Source: Streptomyces sp. NBC_01571
Lineage (GTDB): Bacteria; Actinomycetota; Actinomycetes; Streptomycetales; Streptomycetaceae
DNA length: 64,000 nt
Direction: 5' to 3'
Assembly (NCBI RefSeq): GCF_026339875.1
Contig: NZ_JAPEPZ010000001.1
Span: forward strand, 6,572,001-6,636,000
Shown in pieces: positions 17,280 to 26,557 of this stretch. The notes below the pieces were generated by a model. It searched no databases. It was not told the DNA's origin and was given only the letters and a program-made list of their open reading frames with translations. Position 1 is the first letter of the stretch. Each line of letters opens with the position of its first letter. A program made the position numbers and the translations under genes.

Positions 17280-18140
17280 CTAGGCCAGGCCGCGGCGGGC
17301 GACCGCCGGCGGCCGGTGGCCCGCGATCGACGCCACCATGTCGAGCACCTGCCGTGTCTCCGCGACCTCGTGCACGCGATACACCTGCGCCCCCAGCCAC
17401 GCCGAGACGGCGGTCGTCGCCAGCGTCCCCACCACCCGCTCCTTGACCGGCCTGTCGAGCGTCTCGCCGACGAAGTCCTTGTTGGAGAGCGAGACGAGCA
17501 CCGGCCAGCCCGTCCCGACCATCTCGCCCAGCCTCCGCGTCGCCTCCAGACTGTGCCGCGTGTTCTTCCCGAAGTCGTGCCCCGGATCGATCAGCACGGA
17601 CTCCCGCGCGACCCCCAGCGACACGGCCCGCTCGGCCAGCCCGACGGTCACCGCCAGAATGTCGGCCATGACGTCGTCGTACGCGATCCGATGCGGACGC
17701 GTCCGCGGCTCCGCACCCCCGGCGTGCGTGCACACCAGCCCCACCCCGTACCGCGCCGCGACCTCCGCGAGCCGCGGATCCACCCCGCCCCACGCGTCGT
17801 TGAGCAGATCCGCCCCCGCCTCGCAGACCGCCTCCCCGACCTCGTGCCGCCAGGTGTCGACGCTGATGATCACGTCGGGGAAGCGGCGTCGGACCTCGGC
17901 GACGAAGCCGACCGTACGACGGGCCTCCTCCTCGGCGCTGACCTCCTCGCCGGGACCGGCCTTGACCCCGCCGATGTCGATGATCGCGGCCCCCTCGGCG
18001 ATCGCCTGTTCCACCCGGGCGAGCGCCGGCTGGTCGCGGAAGGTGGCTCCCTGGTCGTAGAAGGAGTCCGGGGTCCGGTTCACGATGGCCATGATCACCG
18101 GCTCGTGCGGGTCGAATTCGTGCTTCCCCAGCCTGAGCAT
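17280..18140 (-). CDS. folP2: Dihydropteroate synthase paralogue, FolP2 type
   Basis: 286 residues, TIM-barrel DHPS fold: IMAIVNRTPDSFYDQG (loop 1), IIDIGGVKAGPGEE (loop 2, residues 54-66), ISVDTW, NDAWG, THAGG, IDPGHDFGKN, VSLSNKDFVG and the C-terminal YRVHEV. Canonical enzymes have GGESTRPG in loop 2, where Ser/Thr-Arg contact p-aminobenzoate; here it reads GGVKAGPG, as expected for actinobacterial FolP2. From memory, mycobacterial FolP2 (Rv1207) lacked DHPS activity when tested, so this is probably not the folate enzyme. Its neighbours, LOG on one side and DivIVA/tag on the other, match Rv1205-Rv1210, though gpgS (Rv1208) is absent here. Confidence 0.85.
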   Translation of the reverse strand: MLRLGKHEFDPHEPVIMAIVNRTPDSFYDQGATFRDQPALARVEQAIAEGAAIIDIGGVKAGPGEEVSAEEEARRTVGFVAEVRRRFPDVIISVDTWRHEVGEAVCEAGADLLNDAWGGVDPRLAEVAARYGVGLVCTHAGGAEPRTRPHRIAYDDVMADILAVTVGLAERAVSLGVARESVLIDPGHDFGKNTRHSLEATRRLGEMVGTGWPVLVSLSNKDFVGETLDRPVKERVVGTLATTAVSAWLGAQVYRVHEVAETRQVLDMVASIAGHRPPAVARRGLA

Positions 18141-18302
18141 CCCCTGTGACCTCTCCCTGTGAATCCCGCTGCTTAGCCGCCTGCGACCTTAACTGTCAGA
18201 CTCGCATGGCACGATCGGAGTCCGACGGTTCCGCCGTCAGTAAGCTTCAGTACTTTCGCGCCGACGCGACCGCGTCGGCACCAGAGCGTGGGGACCTCAG
18301 CG

Positions 18303-18659
18303 ATGTTCATGTTCTTGTTCCTGGTCGTCGCGCTCGCCGTCGTGGTCGCCGCGGTGACACTGGCCGTGGTGGGCGGCGGCGAGAGCGCGCCCCTGCCCGA
18401 GGCGGTGCCCGACCGGCTGGACGACCCGCTGCCGTCCGCCCGGCCGGTGAACCGCGCGGACGTGGAGTCCCTGCGGTTCCCGCTCGCCGCCCGCGGCTAC
18501 CGCATGGCGGACGTGGACGACGCCCTCGGCCGCCTCGGCGCCGAGCTCGCGGAGCGCGACGCCCGGATCGCCGACCTCGAGTCCGCGCTCGCCGGAGCCC
18601 GCGCGGACACCGCCCGGCCCACCTCCCTGCACAAGCACGTCGAGGGCGAGGAGCGTTGA
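18303..18659 (+). CDS. DivIVA-domain membrane protein
   Basis: About 118 residues from ATG 18303 (GTG 18288 is an in-frame alternative). An N-terminal membrane segment (FMFLFLVVALAVVVAAVTLAVVGGG) is followed by a DivIVA-like motif, VESLRFPLAARGYRMADVDDALGRLGAELAERDARIADLESAL, with the FPLAxRGYxxxDVD signature and a short coiled coil. Length is much less than polar-growth DivIVA, so it is the small DivIVA-like type seen as Rv1209. It probably binds curved or septal membranes. It overlaps tag by 4 bp (TTGA), so the two are coupled. Confidence 0.85.
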   Translation: MFMFLFLVVALAVVVAAVTLAVVGGGESAPLPEAVPDRLDDPLPSARPVNRADVESLRFPLAARGYRMADVDDALGRLGAELAERDARIADLESALAGARADTARPTSLHKHVEGEER

Positions 18660-19240
18660 GCGACGCCGTCGCCGGTCCCGACGGCGCCCTGCGCTGCCCC
18701 TGGGCGCTGTCCACCGAGGACTACGTGTGGTACCACGACGAGGAGTGGGGCCGCCCGGTCCACGGCGACGACGCGCTGTACGAGCGGCTCTGCCTGGAGG
18801 CCTTCCAGTCGGGCCTGTCCTGGATCACCATCCTGCGCCGCAGGCCGGGCTTCCGGGCCGCCTTCGCGGGCTTCGAGATCGCCTCGGTGGCCGCCTTCAC
18901 GGAGGCCGACAAGGAGCGTCTCCTCGGCGACACCGGGATCATCCGCAACCGCGCGAAGATCGAGGCGACCGTCGCCAACGCGCGCGTGCTGAGCGACTGG
19001 GCGCCCGGCGAGCTCGACGAGCTGATCTGGTCCTTCGCGCCCGACCCGGACACCCGCCCGGCCCCGGAGAAGCTGTCCGACGTCCAGGCCGTCACCGCCG
19101 AGTCGACCGCCCTCTCCAAGACCCTCAAGAAGCGCGGCATCCGTTTCGTGGGCCCGACGACGGCGCACGCCCTGATGCAGGCGTGCGGCCTGGTCAACGA
19201 CCACCTGGTGGACTGCGTCGCACGCAAGGACACCCACTGA
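18656..19240 (+). CDS. tag: DNA-3-methyladenine glycosylase I
   Basis: 194 residues from TTG 18656, overlapping the previous stop and preceded by GGCGAGGAGCG. Zinc ligands of the Tag family are present: Cys14 (RCPW), His27 (WYHDEEWG), His183 and Cys187 (NDHLVDC). The helical core with FQSGLSWITILRRRPGFRAAF holds the glutamate/tryptophan pocket region for 3-methyladenine. It removes alkylated adenine from DNA in base excision repair. The DivIVA-tag pair matches Rv1209-Rv1210. Confidence 0.95.
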   Translation: MSDAVAGPDGALRCPWALSTEDYVWYHDEEWGRPVHGDDALYERLCLEAFQSGLSWITILRRRPGFRAAFAGFEIASVAAFTEADKERLLGDTGIIRNRAKIEATVANARVLSDWAPGELDELIWSFAPDPDTRPAPEKLSDVQAVTAESTALSKTLKKRGIRFVGPTTAHALMQACGLVNDHLVDCVARKDTH

Positions 19241-19312
19241 GGGCTTCGAGGCACACCCGCTGAGGGCTCCGGGGGAGCGGCGCGGCCGGCCCGCCGCCGC
19301 CCCCACGGCCCG

Positions 19313-20116
19313 TCACCGCCCCAAGTACTTGGCCTTCTCCTTGTTGACGAACGCCTGCACCGCGATCAGATGGTCCTCGGACGACCCCGCTCGCGCCTGC
19401 AGCTCGTCCTCCTTCTCCAGCGTCTCGTCCAGAGAGTGGGTCAGGCCGTACGCCACGGCCTCCTTCAGCGCGGCGTACGCGACCGTCGGCCCCGCGGCCA
19501 GCGCCCGCGCCACCTTCTCCGCCTCCGCGCGCAGTTCGGCGGCGGGCACCAGCCGGTTCGCGATACCCAGCTCGTACGCCTCCTGCGCGGTGATGCTGCG
19601 CGGGAAGAGCAGCAGGTCGGCGGCGCGGCCCGAGCCCACGACCCGCGGCAGCGTCCAGGAGATCCCGGAGTCGGCGGTCAGCGCGACCCCGGCGAACGAC
19701 GTGTTGAAGGCGGCCGTGTCGGCGACGATCCGGTAGTCCGCGGCGAGCGCGAAACCGAGACCCGCCCCGGCCGCGACACCGTTGACCGCGGCCACCACGG
19801 GTTTCGCGGCGCCGGTCAGGGCGCGCACGATCGGGTTGTAGTGCTCGCGCACGGTGCTCATCGTGTGCCTGGACCCCGACTCCTTGTCGGCGGCCAGCAG
19901 CCCGATGTGCTCCTTGAGGTCCTGCCCGACACAGAACGCCCGGTCGCCGGCCGCGGTGAGCAGGATCGCCCGCACCTCCGGGTCCGCCGCGGCCCGCTGC
20001 GCCGCGTCCCGCAGGGCGACCTTCGTACCGGTGTCCATCGCGTTCATCGCCCCGGGGCGGTTCAGCGTGATCGTCGCGAGTCCGTCGCTCACCTCGTAGA
20101 GCACGGTGTCGGCCAT
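19313..20116 (-). CDS. Enoyl-CoA hydratase/isomerase family protein
   Basis: 267 residues from ATG 20116, with GAGGGGACC upstream; a longer frame to 20206 lacks a ribosome binding site. Crotonase fold: LTLNRPGAMNAMD at the N-terminus, VGQDLKEH (first oxyanion-hole strand), VNGVAAGAGLGFALAADYRI (second oxyanion-hole region) and TADSGISWTLPRVVG. The catalytic glutamates of classical hydratase at the two usual places are not obvious; the second position reads TADSGIS, closer to PaaG-like isomerases. Substrate unknown, probably a CoA thioester in fatty acid or phenylacetate metabolism. Confidence 0.88.
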   Translation of the reverse strand: MADTVLYEVSDGLATITLNRPGAMNAMDTGTKVALRDAAQRAAADPEVRAILLTAAGDRAFCVGQDLKEHIGLLAADKESGSRHTMSTVREHYNPIVRALTGAAKPVVAAVNGVAAGAGLGFALAADYRIVADTAAFNTSFAGVALTADSGISWTLPRVVGSGRAADLLLFPRSITAQEAYELGIANRLVPAAELRAEAEKVARALAAGPTVAYAALKEAVAYGLTHSLDETLEKEDELQARAGSSEDHLIAVQAFVNKEKAKYLGR

Positions 20117-20348
20117 GATGGGTCCCCTCGGTGTCGCGGCTCCGTCGTACCCGTCGGTACGCCCTGCGTCCGAGGACAGCATGCAGGACGACGAAGCGGA
20201 GATCACGGTCCGAGGAGCGGACGGGACATGTGACCTGCGTCAAAGAATTCCGAGCCCTGAAAGTCCATGCGGCGGCGCAGTATCGCAGCCACATCGCCGA
20301 ATTGAGTGGTTTTGCTCAAGCGCGTTGCGCAAGCGATGCCGACTGATG

Positions 20349-20379
20349 TTGGTCATCGGGTCCTGAGATGCGGGATAAT
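20349..20379 (+). promoter_or_regulatory. Candidate sigma-70-like promoter for DUF3117 gene
   Basis: TTGGTC (20349-20354) and GATAAT (20374-20379) with a 19-bp spacer, about 110 bp upstream of the DUF3117 start. The spacer is slightly long. The rest of the 375-bp gap (20117-20490) shows nothing else recognisable. Confidence 0.4.
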
Positions 20380-20490
20380 GGCCTGGAAGCAATGTGTTCG
20401 ATGCCGGTGACGTGTGTCCTATGAGAGGACGTGCGTGCCCTCCAAGGGGCCGTCGGCGACGATGAGCTGGTTTCAGGAAGGGGAACGAGC

Positions 20491-20658
20491 ATGGCGGCCA
20501 TGAAGCCGCGGACGGGCGATGGCCCGCTCGAGGTGACAAAGGAGGGGCGGGGCATCGTCATGCGCGTTCCGCTCGAAGGCGGCGGTCGGCTCGTCGTCGA
20601 GCTGACCCCTGACGAGGCCGACGCGCTCGGCGACGCCCTCAAGAAGGTCGTCGGCTGA
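20491..20658 (+). CDS. DUF3117 family small protein
   Basis: 55 residues from ATG 20491, with GGAAGGGGAACG upstream, which decides against the longer GTG frame at 20431. The sequence (MAAMKPRTGDGPLEV ... ALKKVVG) is the full actinobacterial DUF3117 family, a very conserved small protein of unknown function. In M. tuberculosis it is Rv1211, also next to tagA. A strong hairpin follows, so it is likely transcribed alone and highly. Confidence 0.92.
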   Translation: MAAMKPRTGDGPLEVTKEGRGIVMRVPLEGGGRLVVELTPDEADALGDALKKVVG

Positions 20659-20683
20659 CGCGGAAGCGACCATACCTTTTCAC

Positions 20684-20715
20684 CTGCCCCGGCATCGTAA
20701 ACGGTGCCGGGGCAG
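20684..20715 (+). terminator. Terminator after DUF3117 gene
   Basis: CTGCCCCGGCA / TGCCGGGGCAG, 11-bp stem with a 10-nt loop. Confidence 0.8.
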
Positions 20716-20821
20716 TGGTGTGTCAAGGCACCCCGACGACACGCCTATTTGGCATCAGTGCAGGTCAGGGTGGGTCCGGGGAGAGGTGGGGCGGGAGGGG
20801 CGGGGGGCCCGGTGGTCGGGA

Positions 20822-21454
20822 TCAGCGCTTGACGGCGCACAGCAGGCCGTCGCCCACCGGGAGCAGTGAGGGCACCAGGTCCTGGCTCTCGCGCACCGCG
20901 CGCAGCAGTTCGCGCAGCCGGCCGACCTCCGCCGGCTGCGGGCCCGAGTCCATGGTGCGGCCGTCCGCGAACACGCCCTCGAAGGCGACGAGCCCGCCCG
21001 GCCGCAACAGGCGCAACGATTCAGCGAGGTAGTCCAGGCACTCCAGGCGGTCGCCGTCGCAGAAGACGAGGTCGTAGCCGGCGTCCGCGAGCCGGGGGAG
21101 CACGTCCAGCGCGCGGCCGGGGATGAAGCGCGCGCGGTTGCTCGCGAAGCCCGCCGCACGGAAGGCCTGGCGGGCGAACTGCTGGCGGTCCGGCTCCGGG
21201 TCCACCGTGGTCAGTACCCCGTCCGGCCGCATGCCGTGCAGCAGATGAATTCCGGAGACGCCGGTCCCGGTCCCGATCTCCGCCACCGCTTTCGCGTCCA
21301 CCGTGGCGGCGAGCAGGCGCAGCGCGGCGCCCGTGCCGGGCGACACCGAGCGCAGGCCTGCCTCGCGGGCCCGGTCGCGGGCCCAGCGCAGCGCCTCGTC
21401 CTCGGCGACAAAGGCGTCGGCGAACGCCCAGCTCGTCTGCCGGTTGCCGGTAAT
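20822..21454 (-). CDS. O-methyltransferase, apparently starting at ATT
   Basis: About 210 residues if translation begins at ATT 21454; only 174 from the first canonical start, GTG 21346. The class I SAM fold shows EIGTGTGVSGIHLLHGM (motif I), TTVDPEPDRQQFARQAF, FCDGDRLECLDYL and RLLRPGGLVAFEGV. The upstream codons encode a protein-like N-terminus typical of this family (ITGNRQTSWAFADAF..., WARDRAREAGL), but no ATG, GTG or TTG occurs back to the in-frame TAA near 21534. GGAG lies 6 nt before the ATT. It is divergent from the sigma factor gene, as Rv1220c is from sigE. Metal and substrate unknown. Confidence 0.85.
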   Translation of the reverse strand: MTGNRQTSWAFADAFVAEDEALRWARDRAREAGLRSVSPGTGAALRLLAATVDAKAVAEIGTGTGVSGIHLLHGMRPDGVLTTVDPEPDRQQFARQAFRAAGFASNRARFIPGRALDVLPRLADAGYDLVFCDGDRLECLDYLAESLRLLRPGGLVAFEGVFADGRTMDSGPQPAEVGRLRELLRAVRESQDLVPSLLPVGDGLLCAVKR

Positions 21455-21687
21455 GACCCTCTCCTGTCCCCGTGGTTGCCTGGGCGTGACTGTATCCGTT
21501 GGTGCCGGGAACCTGCTGATGGGACCGGGCGTTTAGAGGGATGGGGAAACGGAGCGGGGGGAAGCGCATGGATCAGGTCACGGAGCGGGAGGCGGAGCGA
21601 GGTGCCGAGCACGTGCTGACACAGCCATATGGGCGCGTATCAATTTCGCGTAAAACCGCTTATCCGGAGCTAACGGGCGAGGTGGCT

Positions 21688-22461
21688 ATGGTAGGGGCTC
21701 CACTGGACACCACCAGAGCCGACAGGGGAGGTGCGGCTGCGCCTGTGGATCGGGGACGGGTGCTGCGGCGCCTGCTGCGATCAGCGGGTGAGCCGAAATC
21801 CGTGACCGACATCGCTGACACGTTCCATCCTGCTGCCCCCGCGCAGACCGCGACGTTCACCACCGACGCGGAGTCGCAGGCGTGGACTCCGCCCACCTGG
21901 GAGGAGATCGTCAGCACGCACAGCGGCCGGGTCTACCGGCTCGCCTACCGCCTGACGGGAAACCAGCACGACGCCGAGGACCTCACCCAGGAGGTCTTCG
22001 TCCGTGTCTTCCGCTCGCTGTCGACCTATACGCCCGGCACCTTCGAGGGCTGGCTGCACCGCATCACCACCAATCTCTTCCTGGACATGGTCCGGCGCAA
22101 GCAGCGCATCCGCTTCGACGCCCTCGGCGACGACGCGGCCGAGCGTCTGCCCAGCCGTGAGCCCTCCCCGCAGCAGGTCTTCAACGACGCGCACTTCGAC
22201 GCGGACGTCCAGCAGGCGCTGGACACCCTCGCGCCCGAGTTCCGCGCCGCCGTCGTCCTCTGCGACATCGAGGGACTGTCGTACGAGGAGATCGCCGCGA
22301 CCCTGGGCGTCAAGCTCGGTACGGTCCGCAGCCGGATCCACCGTGGCCGCTCGCAGCTGCGCAAGGCCCTCTCGCACCGGTCTCCCGAGGCCCGTGCCGA
22401 GCGCCGCGGCTTCGCGATCACGGGAGTTCCCGCGCTGGGAGGAGGGGGCGCGACCGCGTGA
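21688..22461 (+). CDS. sigE: ECF RNA polymerase sigma factor (mycobacterial SigE type)
   Basis: 257 residues from ATG 21688, with GAGGTGG just upstream; ATGs at 21541 and 21568 would add a tail. Region 2 reads [31 protein letters not shown] with [22 protein letters not shown], and region 4 has the helix-turn-helix [32 protein letters not shown]. The N-terminal 70 residues are a disordered extension. The order sigma factor, anti-sigma, HtrA, TatB equals Rv1221-Rv1224. It should direct an envelope-stress regulon and be held inactive by the next gene product. This is not the S. coelicolor SigE of the CseABC cell-wall system. It overlaps the anti-sigma gene (GTGA). Confidence 0.9.
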   Translation: MVGAPLDTTRADRGGAAAPVDRGRVLRRLLRSAGEPKSVTDIADTFHPAAPAQTATFTTDAESQAWTPPTWEEIVSTHSGRVYRLAYRLTGNQHDAEDLTQEVFVRVFRSLSTYTPGTFEGWLHRITTNLFLDMVRRKQRIRFDALGDDAAERLPSREPSPQQVFNDAHFDADVQQALDTLAPEFRAAVVLCDIEGLSYEEIAATLGVKLGTVRSRIHRGRSQLRKALSHRSPEARAERRGFAITGVPALGGGGATA

Positions 22462-23438
22462 GTGGATCACGACCTGACTCTGCGGAGCGGCTTGTTGCCG
22501 ACCAGCATCTTGGGGACCGACTGTCCGCCCTCGTGGACGGAGAGCTCGGTCATGAGTCGCGCGAGCGTGTCCTGGCCCACCTCGCCACCTGTGCGAAGTG
22601 CAAGGCCGAGGCGGACGCCCAGCGCCGGCTGAAGAACGTCTTCGCGGAAGTCGCCCCTCCGCCCCCCTCCGAGAGCTTCCTGGCCCGTCTCCAGGGACTG
22701 CCTGGGGGAGGTGACTTCGACGGCGGTGATGGCTCACCGCTCGGCGGGGGAGCATTCGGCGGAAGAATCCCCTCCGGGTCCGGGGTGACCGGAGTCTTCG
22801 GCGTGCGCGGCGAGCCCTTCGGCTACGTGCCCGCCGGGCCGCACGCCGACGTGCTGCCCCCCTCCGCCGGACGTGGCTTCCGTATCCATGACGTCAGTCG
22901 GCACGAGGCCGAGAGATCCTCCTCGCGCGGTCTGCGCTTCGCCTTCGCGGCGGCCGGAGCGGTGTCGCTGGCCGCGGTCGCGCTCGGCGGGGTGTCGACC
23001 GGGGTGCCCAGTGACACCGCGGACGCGCGCGGCGGCTCCGGCGGAAGCAACGTGACACCGATGCGCACGCCGGGCGCGGGGGCCGCGACGGCTCCCGAGA
23101 CACAGCGCCGCCGCTCCACAGGACCGCTGCTCGCCCAGGGCCAGCGCGGGTTCGGTGGCGCCCCGGTGCAGCCCACCGAGGTGTCCGCGCCGCTGCTGCC
23201 CGGAGTGCCCGCTCCGGCGCCCCAGGGCCAGGACATGATGCACACGCTGACGACCCCCGTGGTGGCCGGCGCCGCCGCGATGTCCCCGCTGATACGTCCG
23301 CTCACCGAGGTGCAGCCGGCGGTGTCGGCCTCCTGGTCGATGGCGCCCGACGCCGCGACTCCGGGTCTGCTCGCCGCCCCCCTTCCGGCATCGTCCCCCT
23401 CTCCCTCCCCGTTCCTCTCCTCCCGTACCGCCCGCTGA
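22458..23438 (+). CDS. Zinc-dependent anti-sigma factor (RseA-like)
   Basis: 326 residues from GTG 22458, coupled to the sigma factor. Residues 15-60 form the ZAS anti-sigma domain with His41-x3-Cys45-x2-Cys48 (HLATCAKC), the zinc site of RsrA/RseA-like proteins. A Gly-rich linker follows, then one hydrophobic segment at about 160-182 ([20 protein letters not shown]) that may be a membrane anchor, and a Pro/Ala-rich C-terminal region. It probably binds the sigma factor at the membrane and releases it on redox or proteolytic signals. The HtrA-like protease next to it is a natural candidate partner. Confidence 0.88.
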   Translation: MSGSRPDSAERLVADQHLGDRLSALVDGELGHESRERVLAHLATCAKCKAEADAQRRLKNVFAEVAPPPPSESFLARLQGLPGGGDFDGGDGSPLGGGAFGGRIPSGSGVTGVFGVRGEPFGYVPAGPHADVLPPSAGRGFRIHDVSRHEAERSSSRGLRFAFAAAGAVSLAAVALGGVSTGVPSDTADARGGSGGSNVTPMRTPGAGAATAPETQRRRSTGPLLAQGQRGFGGAPVQPTEVSAPLLPGVPAPAPQGQDMMHTLTTPVVAGAAAMSPLIRPLTEVQPAVSASWSMAPDAATPGLLAAPLPASSPSPSPFLSSRTAR

Positions 23439-23577
23439 CCCACTCTCTGCGCCGCGGCCCCGGAACCTGGTTGAATCCGGGGTGGGGCGCGTCCGCCGGA
23501 GGGATTCCCGGACGTGGATGTCGGCAATCTGCGGTGACCGTCGGCGAGCTGTGCCGCGGGCCGGGTGTGGGGAGAAC

Positions 23578-25680
23578 ATGAACGAGGGGAAGCCCCCGAA
23601 GGCGAAGTGGTGGAGCCGGCCCAGGCCGGTACCTCCGGTGGTCGGCGAGGTGGGCTCCGCGGGCGCCCGCCTGCCCGTCAGCGACGCCGACCCTGACGGC
23701 GACTTCGAGCGCGACGGCGACTTCGGGCCTGACGGCGACTACGAGCTGGAACCTCCCGCCTCCGTGCCCGCGCCCACGGCCGACGCACCGGATGCCGGGA
23801 CGTTCGCCGGAGTGTCCGCCAGCGCACCCGCGGCCCCGGATCCCACGGACCGGCCCAGGCCCCTGCACGACCCCGACCCCTACAGCACCCCGCCGTACGG
23901 CGAGCCCGGCCCCTGGGCACCCGCCCCGCCGGTCCAGCGCCCGGCGATCACATCGGCACACGGCACTCCGGCCCCGGCGTCCGCGCCGGCGCACGGACCG
24001 GCGGCTCCCACGGGCGCATCCGCGCAGGGAACGCCCGCCTCCGCGACCACGCCCGCGCACGCCACGCCCACGCCCGGCGTACCCGCGCGGCCGGTCACCC
24101 CCGCGCAGGGAACCCCCGCTCCCCCGTACGGCACACCCACCCCCGAGTACGAGACGCCGGCCGCCGGGGCCGGTTCCGCGTACGAGATACCGGCCCCGGC
24201 GGACGGCACCGCATACGAAACGTCGCACCCCGCATCCGGGATACCGGCCCCGGCGGACGGCACCGCATACGAAACGTCGCACCCCGCGTATGAGGCGCTG
24301 ACCCCGGCGGGCCGTTCCGCGTACGGCACCCCCGATCTCCTGGGCGGCGGCTCGCGTGACGCGTCCGCCCCGGTGGCCGTCTCCGGGGACGGGACGGGTG
24401 TCCCGGCGGGAACCCCGGTCCCGGGGGCCTCCCTGCCCCCAGGGGCGCCTCCAGCCCCGTACACGAGTGATTCCCGTCCCGCTCCGAGCCCCTGGCGGAA
24501 CTACGACCCCTGGGCCGCTCCCGGACCCCTCCAGCAGAACGGCGCGGCGGTCGGGACCGGAAGGCGGCCGCGCGGACGGGCCAGGAGGGCGCTGGCCCTC
24601 GGGGCCGTGCTGATCGCCGTCGTCTCCGGGGGCGTCGGCGGTGCCGTGGGCGCCTATCTGGAGCACAACGGCGGGACGGGGGACATCGAGCTGCCCCAGG
24701 CCGCGAAGGAGGCCCCGGGAAGGCCCGCGGACAGCGTCGCGGGGATAGCCGCCCGCGCCCTGCCCGGCGTCGTCACGCTGCATGTGCGCGGCACCGGCCA
24801 GGAGGGCACCGGCACCGGCTTCGTACTCGACACCCGGGGCCACATCCTCACCAACAACCACGTGGTCCAGCCGGCCGGCACACGTGGCGAGATCACCGTG
24901 ACGTTCAGCGGCGGCGAGAGCGCCAAGGCCACCGTCGTCGGGCACGACAGCGGATACGACCTCGCCGTGGTCGAGGTGTCCGGGGTCGGCGGACTGCGGC
25001 CCCTGTCGCTGGGCAACTCCGACAGCGTCCAGGTGGGCGACCCCGTCGTCGCCATCGGCGCACCCTTCGACCTCGCCAACACCGTCACCTCCGGGATCAT
25101 CAGCGCCAAGGAGCGGCCCATCACGGCGGGCGGCGAGAAGGGCGACGGGAGCGACGTCTCGTACGTGGACGCCCTGCAGACGGACGCGCCCATCAACCCC
25201 GGCAATTCCGGCGGACCCCTGCTCGACTCCCGGGCGCGTGTCATCGGCATCACCAGCGCCATCCGCTCCGCCGACAGCGCCACCGACCCGGAGGCCGGCC
25301 AGGCCGGTTCCATCGGGCTCGGTTTCGCCATCCCCGTCAACCAGGCCAGACGCGTCGCCGAGGAGCTGATCAACACGGGTCGGGCGACCCACCCCGTGAT
25401 CGGCGTGACGCTCGACATGGACTACACCGGCGACGGCGCCCGGGTCGGGACGAAGACGAGCGGCGGCTCACCGGTCACCCCGGGCGGCCCCGGCGCCCGG
25501 GCGGGGATCAGGGCGGGCGACGTCATCACCGAGGTCGACGGGCTGCCCGTGCACTCGGGGGAGGAGCTGATCGTGCGGACCCGCGCCCACCGCCCCGGCG
25601 ACCGGCTGCTGCTGACCTTGCGGCGGGACGGCGCCCGCGAGCGGATCACCCTGGTCCTCGGCTCGGCCGACGGCGACTGA
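23578..25680 (+). CDS. HtrA/DegP-like serine protease with PDZ domain
   Basis: 700 residues from ATG 23578, with GGGGAGAAC upstream. The first 330 residues are a Pro/Ala/Thr-rich cytoplasmic region containing an 18-residue duplicated unit (54-bp DNA repeat at 24187-24294). One membrane segment lies at about 339-361. The trypsin-like domain has His428 (LTNNHVV), Asp461 (GYDLAVVEV) and Ser544 (NPGNSGGPLLDS). A PDZ domain follows at about 600-690 (GPGARAGIRAGDVITEVDGLPVHSGEEL). It is an anchored extracytoplasmic protease for envelope quality control. Its place in the sigma-anti-sigma-htrA-tatB group suggests membership of the stress regulon. Confidence 0.93.
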   Translation: MNEGKPPKAKWWSRPRPVPPVVGEVGSAGARLPVSDADPDGDFERDGDFGPDGDYELEPPASVPAPTADAPDAGTFAGVSASAPAAPDPTDRPRPLHDPDPYSTPPYGEPGPWAPAPPVQRPAITSAHGTPAPASAPAHGPAAPTGASAQGTPASATTPAHATPTPGVPARPVTPAQGTPAPPYGTPTPEYETPAAGAGSAYEIPAPADGTAYETSHPASGIPAPADGTAYETSHPAYEALTPAGRSAYGTPDLLGGGSRDASAPVAVSGDGTGVPAGTPVPGASLPPGAPPAPYTSDSRPAPSPWRNYDPWAAPGPLQQNGAAVGTGRRPRGRARRALALGAVLIAVVSGGVGGAVGAYLEHNGGTGDIELPQAAKEAPGRPADSVAGIAARALPGVVTLHVRGTGQEGTGTGFVLDTRGHILTNNHVVQPAGTRGEITVTFSGGESAKATVVGHDSGYDLAVVEVSGVGGLRPLSLGNSDSVQVGDPVVAIGAPFDLANTVTSGIISAKERPITAGGEKGDGSDVSYVDALQTDAPINPGNSGGPLLDSRARVIGITSAIRSADSATDPEAGQAGSIGLGFAIPVNQARRVAEELINTGRATHPVIGVTLDMDYTGDGARVGTKTSGGSPVTPGGPGARAGIRAGDVITEVDGLPVHSGEELIVRTRAHRPGDRLLLTLRRDGARERITLVLGSADGD

Positions 25681-25909
25681 CCGCCGCCCACCTGGACGGG
25701 CGGTGAGGGACGGCGCCCGGCATGTTCGCCGGGGAGGGGCGCGCACCCCGGCCGTGCGGCAAACATCCGGGAAAACTCGACGTGTACACGGACCCGGACG
25801 CCACGGCACAGTTCCGGACGGACGGGATCGCCGGGTACCGTGGACCCGGCCCGGACCACGGAAGAACCGCCGGGGGCCGAGGACCGAAGGACATCGCAAG
25901 GAGCTTCAG

Positions 25910-26353
25910 GTGTTCAATGACATAGGACCGCTCGAGCTGGTGGCGCTCGTTGTCCTCGCCGTGCTCGTCTTCGGTCCGGACAAGCTCCCGAAGATGATCC
26001 AGGACGTCACGCGCACCATCCGCAAGATCCGTGAGTTCTCGGAGACCGCCAAGGCGGACATCCGTGAGGAACTCGGCCCGGAGTTCAAGGACTTCGAGTT
26101 CGAGGACCTCAACCCCAAGACGTTCCTGCGCAAGCAGCTGGACAACGACGAGCTGGGGCTCAAGGAGATCCGCAACGGCTTCGACCTGAAGAAGGAGATG
26201 GCCGAGGTCACGGACGCGGTGCACAACCGCGAATCCGAGTCGGCGAGCTCCGGATCGGGGTCCGGCTCGGCCGGGTCGACCGTGGACATGACCAAGAAGC
26301 CCGAGAAGTCCGGCGCGGACGAGCGTCCGCCCTTCGACGCCGACGCCACCTGA
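25910..26353 (+). CDS. tatB: Sec-independent translocase subunit TatB
   Basis: 147 residues from GTG 25910, with AAGGAGC upstream. Begins MFNDIGPLELVALVVLAVLV, a short membrane helix with the glutamate at position 9, followed by the FGPDKLP hinge, an amphipathic helix (MIQDVTRTIRKIREFSE) and an acidic, helical cytoplasmic region, then a Ser/Gly-rich tail. TatB binds twin-arginine signal peptides together with TatC. Following htrA fits Rv1223-Rv1224. Confidence 0.95.
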   Translation: MFNDIGPLELVALVVLAVLVFGPDKLPKMIQDVTRTIRKIREFSETAKADIREELGPEFKDFEFEDLNPKTFLRKQLDNDELGLKEIRNGFDLKKEMAEVTDAVHNRESESASSGSGSGSAGSTVDMTKKPEKSGADERPPFDADAT

Positions 26354-26557
26354 GCCGTACCCCGAGCGGGGCGGGTCAGGGGCGCGGGGCCGTGTGACAC
26401 GGCCGGAAATCGACGGCGGGCGCGACCCACGCGACGGGTGCTTTCCCTGCTGCTCGGAGCGGTGTGGCTATGCTGCCCAGTTGTTGTGCGGACTGCTGAG
26501 GACGCCCGAGGGGGGCGGGCCGCCTGGTCCGACGAGAGCAAGGAGGCGTCCGGGCAG

